This document shows, one piece after another, positions 61,601 through 64,000 of a stretch of DNA of 64,000 nucleotides. This DNA comes from Niastella sp. OAS944 (GTDB lineage: Bacteria; Bacteroidota; Bacteroidia; Chitinophagales; Chitinophagaceae): positions 421,289 to 485,288 of the forward strand of contig JANUBW010000007.1 of NCBI GenBank assembly GCA_024809215.1. The letters are read 5' to 3'. Position 1 is the first letter of the stretch, and each line of letters begins with the position of its first letter. Below the pieces are notes generated by a model. The model ran no database searches, was not told the origin of the DNA, and worked only from the letters and a program-made list of their open reading frames with translations. A program made the translations under genes and the position numbers.

Positions 61601-61901
61601 AAGGAATTTATATGCTTTATGGCCCCGCCTCAGCCCTGTGTTGAACGGGAATAACAGTCAAACCAGTACCTGGTTTATGCGAAGCGGTGCATTCCTTCGG
61701 CTTAAGCAGGTAGAGCTGGGTTATACCGTGCCTAAAAAACTCACCACCAAAATCCATATCGAAAATGTTCGGGTGTATGCCAACGGTTCCAACCTGTTCA
61801 ACTTCAGTGATTTTAAATTATGGGATGTTGAGTTGGCCGGTAATGGATTAAACTATCCTATTCAAAGGGTAGTGAACATGGGTATTCAGGTATCGCTGTA
61901 A
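58635..61901 (+). CDS. SusC/RagA-family TonB-dependent receptor
   Basis: 1088 aa outer-membrane beta-barrel importer. Signal peptide at about residues 12-28. A CarboxypepD_reg-like domain (VRGTVTDSAGSPMPGVSVFV) is followed by the TonB-box-like NDVVVVAYGKQKKRDIIGSV, the plug domain with FFIRGVTTFGYKTSPLILID and IMKDATASALYGARGANGVI, then the barrel to the C-terminal IQRVVNMGIQVSL. It binds and imports oligosaccharides or peptides with the SusD-like lipoprotein encoded 17 nt downstream. No STN domain is seen, so it is not of the FecA-type signalling class. No glycoside hydrolase lies in the visible neighbourhood, so the substrate is unknown. Confidence 0.95.
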   Translation: MKLTCPARTRWIAALCCLLSTMYGAHAQAPISHADLSKQVPVIPLNEDAITYINKEVRGTVTDSAGSPMPGVSVFVKTQTTIGTTTDLNGKYILSVPDDIVLVFTMVGFDNQEIPVKGKEVINISMKRASNSLNDVVVVAYGKQKKRDIIGSVTTISPEELKVPSSNLTTALAGRLAGVIAYQTTGEPGQDNAQFFIRGVTTFGYKTSPLILIDGVEYTATDLARIQPDDIASFSIMKDATASALYGARGANGVILVTTKEGKQGKAKVYLRFENSISQPTKTVKLADPITYLKLHQESVLTRNPLAPLPYSQSKIDYTQLGVNPDMFPAVDWMNMLFKDRASNRRGNFSVSGGGQIVNYFLAGSFMQDNGILKVDKRNNFNNNINLKTYNLRSNVGLKVTRTTDVMVRLYGTFDDYNGPVDGGTGLYRKVMRTSPVLFPAYYPADSAHQFVNHIMFGNFDKGNYLNPYADMVSGYKDYNKSLMSAQFEVRQDLSFVTPGLAARAFTNINRSSYFDVSRSYNPFYYTANGYDKYTNTYQLQVINPDQVGAGVVPQGGTDYLGAPVGAEKTVTSNFYFEGATNYNRTFDKHGLSGLLVVTARSKQEGDTKTLQKSLPYRNMGVSGRATYSFDSRYYAEFNFGYNGSERFYKSERFGFFPSVGMAWYVSNEKFFEQYKSAINKLKLRATYGLVGNDEIGSADDRFYYLSDVNLNAGSTTAFGTDGRYTRNTIAINRYENRDITWETSRKANYAMELSLFGKWDIIAEYYTEKRSNILMGRTYIPYTLGLQVNLDDNPPKANVGEASGHGVDISVEYLQNFGKNLLIQARGNFTYARSRLDKNESLQYGEDLYYLNRIGHPIPQTWGYIAERLFVDDEEVKNSPTQTFGDYKGGDIKYRDVNQDGVVDKLDMVPIGFPTTPEITYGFGVSAKYKGLDISTFFQGTARRSFWMDVKATAPFVSYRYKSDELPGYILQNQLLQAYADDHWSEEKRNLYALWPRLSPVLNGNNSQTSTWFMRSGAFLRLKQVELGYTVPKKLTTKIHIENVRVYANGSNLFNFSDFKLWDVELAGNGLNYPIQRVVNMGIQVSL

Positions 61902-61918
61902 CTATTTAAAAAAGCACA

Positions 61919-63856
61919 ATGAAAAAGATCAACTTACTATTTATAATACTACTGCTGGTGGCGGGTTCCTGTAAAAAGTATCTCGATGTGGTTCCCGATC
62001 AGGTAGGTACCATCGACAACGCATTTACCCAACGCAGTACGGCTGAAAAATTTTTATTCACCTGTTATTCCTATATGCCCCGCAACGGCGATATGGACGA
62101 CAATCCCGCCTTTAATGCCGGCGACGAAGTATGGTATATGGACCCCATTCGCGATGTTGACCCCGACTACTGGAACATTGCCCGTGGTATGCAGAATGTT
62201 GGTAATCCATTAGGAAGTTTCTGGACGGGTAAGAACCAGGGTTTGAAATTGTTTACTGCCTTGCGCGATTGCAATATCTTTTTGGCCAATATAGATAAGG
62301 TAAGGGATATGGAGATTATTGAAAGAGAACGCTGGAAGGCAGAAGTAACATTTCTGAAAGCCTACTATCACTTTTACCTGGTGCGTATGTATGGGCCTGT
62401 TCCTATCATAAAAGATAATCTTGCTGTTGGAAGTTCGCCCGAAGAAGTGCAGGTGCCAAGAGACCCGGTGGATAGTTGCTTTAGCTATATTGTACAGTTG
62501 CTTGATGAAGCCGCTGCCAATGAGGCGCTTCCTGCAAAGATCGTAGGTACAGAAGCTACTGAGCTGGGGAGAATAACCAAATCGATCGTACTGGCATTAA
62601 AAGCAAAAGTACTGGTAACAGCCGCCAGCCCCTTATTCAACGGTAATAGTGATTTTGCTTCGCTTAAAACACAGGGAAAAGATGGCGACGCTCCACTGAT
62701 AAATCCAATTGCCGATCCAAAGAAATGGGAAGTGGCCGCTGCGGCCTGCAAAGAGGCCATTGAGTTTTGCCACAGTAATTTTTATTCACTTCAGGTATAT
62801 AACCCTGCATTAAATCCAAGCTGGATCATTAACGACACCATTAAAATACAACTGGGTATTCGTATGGCCGTCACTGAAAAAGAGTTTAATACCGAAGTGA
62901 TCTGGGCCAACACAACCAGCAGGGCTACCGATATTCAACGCTGGACGATGCCCATTTTGGCCAGTGGTGCAGTAAGTGGTAGCGGACCAAAAGGAATACT
63001 GGCGCCGCCCATAAAAATGGCCGAGTTATTTTATACCAGTAATGGCGTTCCCATCACTGAAGACAAAACATGGGATTATGCAGGCCGTTTTCAATTAAAA
63101 ACGGCTACCAATGCCGATACATTTTACATAAAAAAGAACGAGCAAACGGTAAAGCTGCATTTCGACAGGGAACCGCGTTTTTATGCCGATCTGGCTTTCG
63201 ATAGAGGCATCTGGTTCGGTAACTGGATAAACAACTATTCCATCAACAACATGCTGTTTGTAAAAGCAAGAAGGGCCGAATATGCTGCCCGGCAGGGTGT
63301 AAGTAATTTTTCGGTTACCGGTTACTGGATCAAGAAACTGGTAAGCATGGGTACGGTGGGAGCTGCTGATGGCAACGTTACGGGAAGTAATCAAACTCCT
63401 TATCCCTGGCCCGAAATACGACTGGCCGATCTGTATTTGTTATATGCCGAAGCATTAAATGAAGTGAATGGGCCGGGTACGGAAGCATACAAGTGGATAG
63501 ATCTGGTAAGAACAAGGGCCGGTTTGGCAGGTGTTGCCTATTCCTGGGAAAACTTTTCGAACCAAAGCACAAAACATACTACGAAAAGCGGCCTGCGCGA
63601 CATCATTCACCAGGAACGATTGATTGAACTGGCATTTGAAGGACAGCGATTTTGGGATCTAAGAAGATGGCGCGAGGCCCATATCGTATTGAACGCGCCG
63701 GTCAGAGGCTGGAGCACCGAGCAACAGGACCCCGCGGCTTATTATAAACCCATAGTACAATGGACACAGGCCTTTAAGCTGCGCGATTATTTTTGGCCAA
63801 TTGACCAGGATGAAATTCTCAGGAATAAGAAGCTGTTGCAAAACCCAGGCTGGTGA
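61919..63856 (+). CDS. SusD/RagB-family outer-membrane lipoprotein
   Basis: 645 aa. Lipoprotein signal LLFIILLLVAGSC with Cys near residue 18, followed by KKYLDVVPD, the classical start of mature SusD proteins. TPR-like helices with EVTFLKAYYHFYLVRMYGPV (about residues 140-159) and the C-terminal region with EIRLADLYLLYAEALNEVNG, IIHQERLIELAFEGQRFWDL and RRW complete the family pattern. It caps the SusC barrel and binds the ligand at the surface. Larger than many SusD proteins (500-600 aa) because of an extended loop region around 290-420. Confidence 0.95.
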   Translation: MKKINLLFIILLLVAGSCKKYLDVVPDQVGTIDNAFTQRSTAEKFLFTCYSYMPRNGDMDDNPAFNAGDEVWYMDPIRDVDPDYWNIARGMQNVGNPLGSFWTGKNQGLKLFTALRDCNIFLANIDKVRDMEIIERERWKAEVTFLKAYYHFYLVRMYGPVPIIKDNLAVGSSPEEVQVPRDPVDSCFSYIVQLLDEAAANEALPAKIVGTEATELGRITKSIVLALKAKVLVTAASPLFNGNSDFASLKTQGKDGDAPLINPIADPKKWEVAAAACKEAIEFCHSNFYSLQVYNPALNPSWIINDTIKIQLGIRMAVTEKEFNTEVIWANTTSRATDIQRWTMPILASGAVSGSGPKGILAPPIKMAELFYTSNGVPITEDKTWDYAGRFQLKTATNADTFYIKKNEQTVKLHFDREPRFYADLAFDRGIWFGNWINNYSINNMLFVKARRAEYAARQGVSNFSVTGYWIKKLVSMGTVGAADGNVTGSNQTPYPWPEIRLADLYLLYAEALNEVNGPGTEAYKWIDLVRTRAGLAGVAYSWENFSNQSTKHTTKSGLRDIIHQERLIELAFEGQRFWDLRRWREAHIVLNAPVRGWSTEQQDPAAYYKPIVQWTQAFKLRDYFWPIDQDEILRNKKLLQNPGW

Positions 63857-63903
63857 GTGTCACGAACAGATAATAAATTGTCGAATTAGTTCTTTGAATT
63901 TTA

Positions 63904-64000
63904 TTATTTGATGCTATGTAAATGATGATGGTCGGCCCATCGGAAGCGACTTACAGGAGTAGCTTTCAAACCACCTTTAGCTGCTGCAATTAAAAGTTGT
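63904..64000 (-). CDS. Possible C-terminus of a convergent gene (partial)
   Basis: On the minus strand the frame from the right edge reads QLLIAAAKGGLKATPVSRF then RWADHHHLHSIK and stops at TAA (63904-63906). The composition is compatible with a real protein end, but only 31 codons are visible and no family can be named. The gap 63857-63903 holds nothing else recognised. Confidence 0.3.
   Translation of the reverse strand, partial: QLLIAAAKGGLKATPVSRFRWADHHHLHSIK

Overview
The window looks like a chromosomal segment of a Bacteroidota species, most likely family Chitinophagaceae (Niastella/Chitinophaga-like; this is inferred from gene content and style, no search was run). The reasons are: TAnnTTTG-type -7 promoter elements in front of many genes, a SusC/SusD pair, two proteins with type IX secretion C-terminal domains (types A and B), a DUF2795 protein, a UmuD-UmuC cassette of Bacteroidota style, and orphan PurS. 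Base composition is moderate and apart from one island the genes are intact and densely packed.

Layout. 0-5 kb: the end of a TonB-plug/MG-domain protein, an unknown membrane-anchored protein, then the Nif3-like metal protein with its zinc-ribbon coiled-coil partner. 5-14.4 kb: housekeeping genes (TPR protein, recN, fabI, DUF2795, lolD-like ATPase, a leftward gatC-ABC ATPase-cob(I)alamin adenosyltransferase operon, trpS, deoxynucleoside kinase). 14.4-32.7 kb: membrane sulfatase-like enzyme, HExxH protein, pckA, a pepP-pssA-purS-rsmI run, PepSY-like protein, M1 peptidase, LuxR-type response regulator, rsmG overlapping a glycosyltransferase, tgt, sialidase lipoprotein, serine esterase, LptF/G permease. 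32.8-41.8 kb: a mitochondrial-type citrate synthase, a group of small unknown lipoproteins and membrane proteins, SMI1/KNR4 protein, CE7 esterase and a SNF2 helicase. 41.8-45.6 kb: a decayed island around a tRNA-Ala(GGC) gene with a truncated zeta toxin and frameshifted antitoxin, a frameshifted secreted-protein remnant, a frameshifted DUF6157 gene and an internally deleted GH2 glycosidase. 45.6-54.2 kb: hydrolase, T9SS cargo proteins, second Xaa-Pro aminopeptidase, NHL-repeat protein. 54.6-58.1 kb: a leftward SOS-like operon umuD-umuC-unknown-SRAP(HMCES/YedK) with a divergent small putative regulator. 58.6-63.9 kb: a SusC/SusD pair; a convergent gene enters at the right edge.

The most unusual feature is spread over the whole window. 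More than a dozen intergenic gaps contain arrays of a short word repeated with small variations (periods about 7-11 nt), most of them followed by a second array of the same words in inverted orientation, so that the gap can fold into a long imperfect hairpin or cruciform. The word differs from gap to gap, although one word (about TGTGCTAAT) recurs at six or more loci. In several gaps the array begins or ends exactly inside the stop codons of the flanking genes (recN, fabI, lolD, adenosyltransferase, rsmI, sialidase, the gene at 36913), which suggests that arrays are seeded from the local gene-end sequence. The clearest case is a 5+5 palindromic array of 11-mers at 34361-34470. Other points of note are a UmuD born without its cleavable arm and with the catalytic Lys replaced by Arg, a Tgt without its zinc cysteines, and the decayed island.

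All identifications rest on reading motifs by eye and on memory of protein families; no database search, structure prediction or statistics could be run.
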